Shown piece after piece: positions 62,122-63,296 of a stretch of DNA of 63,296 nucleotides. The stretch's first letter is position 1, and each line of letters opens with the position of its first letter. This stretch comes from Vibrio sp. 10N.261.45.E2. GTDB lineage: Bacteria > Pseudomonadota > Gammaproteobacteria > Enterobacterales > Vibrionaceae. A program made the translations under genes and the position numbers. The notes under the pieces are model-generated. The model had not been told where the DNA came from and searched no databases. It saw nothing but the letters and a program-made list of their open reading frames with translations. The stretch lies in contig NZ_MCZZ01000144.1 in the NCBI RefSeq assembly GCF_002875705.1, positions 66,323-129,618 of the forward strand. The letters run 5' to 3'.

Positions 62122-63255
62122 TTAGTCTTCGATGAACCAGTAGCCTTTGTTCACCAATTCAGTCACGACCGTTACGCCCGAAGGAGATAGAGCAATAGCT
62201 GAAGTAATCACGGTTTCATCGCAAAGTATGTTGAGTAATGATGAGTCAGCTTCTTCAACCTTCACCACTTCACCATTAATGTAAGCCGTGTTGCTTTCAT
62301 TTTCATGGTAGAGCGCTTTTAAGCCAGATACGCGTTGGATTTCGCCCTCAGACTCTAAGTGCTGGGCGATCTCTTCTTCTGTCCATAATGGCTCAGGAGC
62401 GACAATATCAAGCTGGTGGCGTGATTGGCTTAGCAGACACCCCATGAATTCACTGATGGTTTCTGGTTGTTCCAACGCCGACTTCAACATATCTGTTAGG
62501 TTATTTAAATCCGACGATCGAATCTTGCCGTAGCCATCTTGTGTTTTGAACTCAGGATCATGCAAGTGAACATCACCCATATCATGAGCAAGTACAAAGT
62601 CGGCAAAGTTGCTGATTAGCTCTTGCTCTTTAGGAGAGCGGTAGCCAATAGAGTAACTCATTGATGGTTCTAGCGTGTTGCCTTCGTGTGGAAAGCCTGG
62701 CGGGATATAAAGGATATCACCTGGCTCTAAGGTTTCATCAATGATTGGCTCAAAGCCTTCTATTTGGCGTAGAACAGACGCTTGAACGGTCTCTTTGTAT
62801 TGACCAACATCTTTCGCGCCCACTTTCCATTGACGTTTACCTTGGCCTTGAATGATGAATACATCGTATTGATCAATATGGGGGCCAACACCGCCTTCCG
62901 GTGCCGAGTAGCAAATCATGAGATCGTCGAATAACCAGTTTGGTAACGCTTGGAACGCTTCAGTCAATTGATTTGCGCCTTGGTGCCAGTGGTTCGCTGC
63001 TTGAACGATCAGTTGCCAATGCGTTTCAGTGAGTTCACCAAACTTTTCTTCACTGAATGGGCCGTGTTCTGCAGTCCATTGGTTGTCGAGGTTAGAAACA
63101 AAGCGAGAATCCACTTCTTCTTCCATCGACAAACCTGCAAGTTCTTCCGGCGAAATTGGGTCGACGAAGTTTTGGAAGCCACCTTTTAAGATGGTTGGTT
63201 TTTTATGCCAGTAGTTTTCAAGAAACTCGGGCATAGAAAAGCTAAGTTGGTACAT
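62122..63255 (-). CDS. roxA: Ribosomal oxygenase RoxA (YcfD, JmjC fold)
   Basis: 377 residues of the YcfD/RoxA family, which uses Fe(II) and 2-oxoglutarate to hydroxylate an arginine of ribosomal protein uL16. The metal-binding HxD (HIDQYD, about residues 125-127) and the distal His (PHEGN, about 187) are present on the cupin core. A C-terminal winged-helix region follows. The first Met at 63255 is preceded by CAGGATTCAC and matches the family N-terminus. No partner gene is linked in the window. Confidence 0.93.
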   Translation of the reverse strand: MYQLSFSMPEFLENYWHKKPTILKGGFQNFVDPISPEELAGLSMEEEVDSRFVSNLDNQWTAEHGPFSEEKFGELTETHWQLIVQAANHWHQGANQLTEAFQALPNWLFDDLMICYSAPEGGVGPHIDQYDVFIIQGQGKRQWKVGAKDVGQYKETVQASVLRQIEGFEPIIDETLEPGDILYIPPGFPHEGNTLEPSMSYSIGYRSPKEQELISNFADFVLAHDMGDVHLHDPEFKTQDGYGKIRSSDLNNLTDMLKSALEQPETISEFMGCLLSQSRHQLDIVAPEPLWTEEEIAQHLESEGEIQRVSGLKALYHENESNTAYINGEVVKVEEADSSLLNILCDETVITSAIALSPSGVTVVTELVNKGYWFIED

Positions 63256-63276
63256 GTGAATCCTGTATATTTTATT

Positions 63277-63296
63277 CTAGATGCTAGATGCTAGAT
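63277..63296. repeat. 7-bp tandem repeat at the right window edge
   Basis: Two full copies of CTAGATG and a partial third run to the window end, just upstream of roxA. The repeat probably continues beyond the window. Confidence 0.6.

Overview
The window is chromosomal DNA of a Vibrio, probably close to the Splendidus group. This is an inference from gene order and protein relatedness (Enterobacteria-like core operons, Vibrio-type accessory genes, moderate GC); no 16S or other marker is present. Almost all of it is well-ordered core genome. I see no CRISPR array, tRNA, rRNA, IS element, integrase or prophage.

Layout. (1) 1-11.5 kb: maf/yceF, then a long rightward operon yceD-rpmF-plsX-fabH-fabD-fabG-acpP-fabF-pabC-mltG-tmk-holB-tatD (ribosomal protein L32, fatty-acid/phospholipid synthesis, folate, cell wall, DNA replication). 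It holds internal hairpins and a FadR-like site in front of acpP. (2) 11.5-20.7 kb: ptsG (glucose PTS) with palindromic upstream operators, two small outer-membrane/periplasmic proteins, a 29-residue membrane protein, a frameshifted patatin-like phospholipase, pykA, mlc (the expected regulator of ptsG) and cheV. (3) 20.7-26.1 kb: an SOS mutagenesis cassette imuA-imuB-dnaE2 behind a clear LexA box. (4) 26.2-28.3 kb: yciK and sohB. (5) 28.3-33.2 kb: the PrkA kinase stress operon yeaG-yeaH-ycgB. (6) 33.5-41.4 kb: a MipA/OmpV porin-like protein, yfbU, then pflA, an LpxR-like lipid A deacylase and pflB, followed by a multi-pass membrane protein (DUF3360-like). A 43-bp nested palindrome and an FNR-like box lie in the anaerobic-metabolism intergenic regions. 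(7) 42.1-45.4 kb: a four-gene basic-amino-acid ABC importer behind two ArgR-like boxes. (8) 45.6-54.6 kb: the most accessory-looking stretch, with a lipoprotein metallopeptidase (IMPa-like) and a convergent type I secretion operon (ABC exporter, membrane-fusion protein, large RTX/DUF4114 protein). (9) 54.7-63.3 kb: xthA, a lipoprotein oligopeptidase B, emrD, a methyl-accepting chemotaxis protein and the ribosomal oxygenase roxA.

How it fits together. Several regulators and targets sit near each other: mlc with ptsG and pykA (sugar uptake and glycolysis), and pflB/pflA with FNR-like sites (fermentation). ArgR-like boxes precede the basic-amino-acid transporter. The RTX protein sits directly behind its own exporter genes. 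The best candidate for something little described is the RTX/DUF4114 secretion operon facing a surface metallopeptidase. The most striking non-coding signals are the pflB 43-bp dyad, the ptsG palindromes, the near-leaderless yceD start and the 22-bp perfect palindrome inside the prkA operon.
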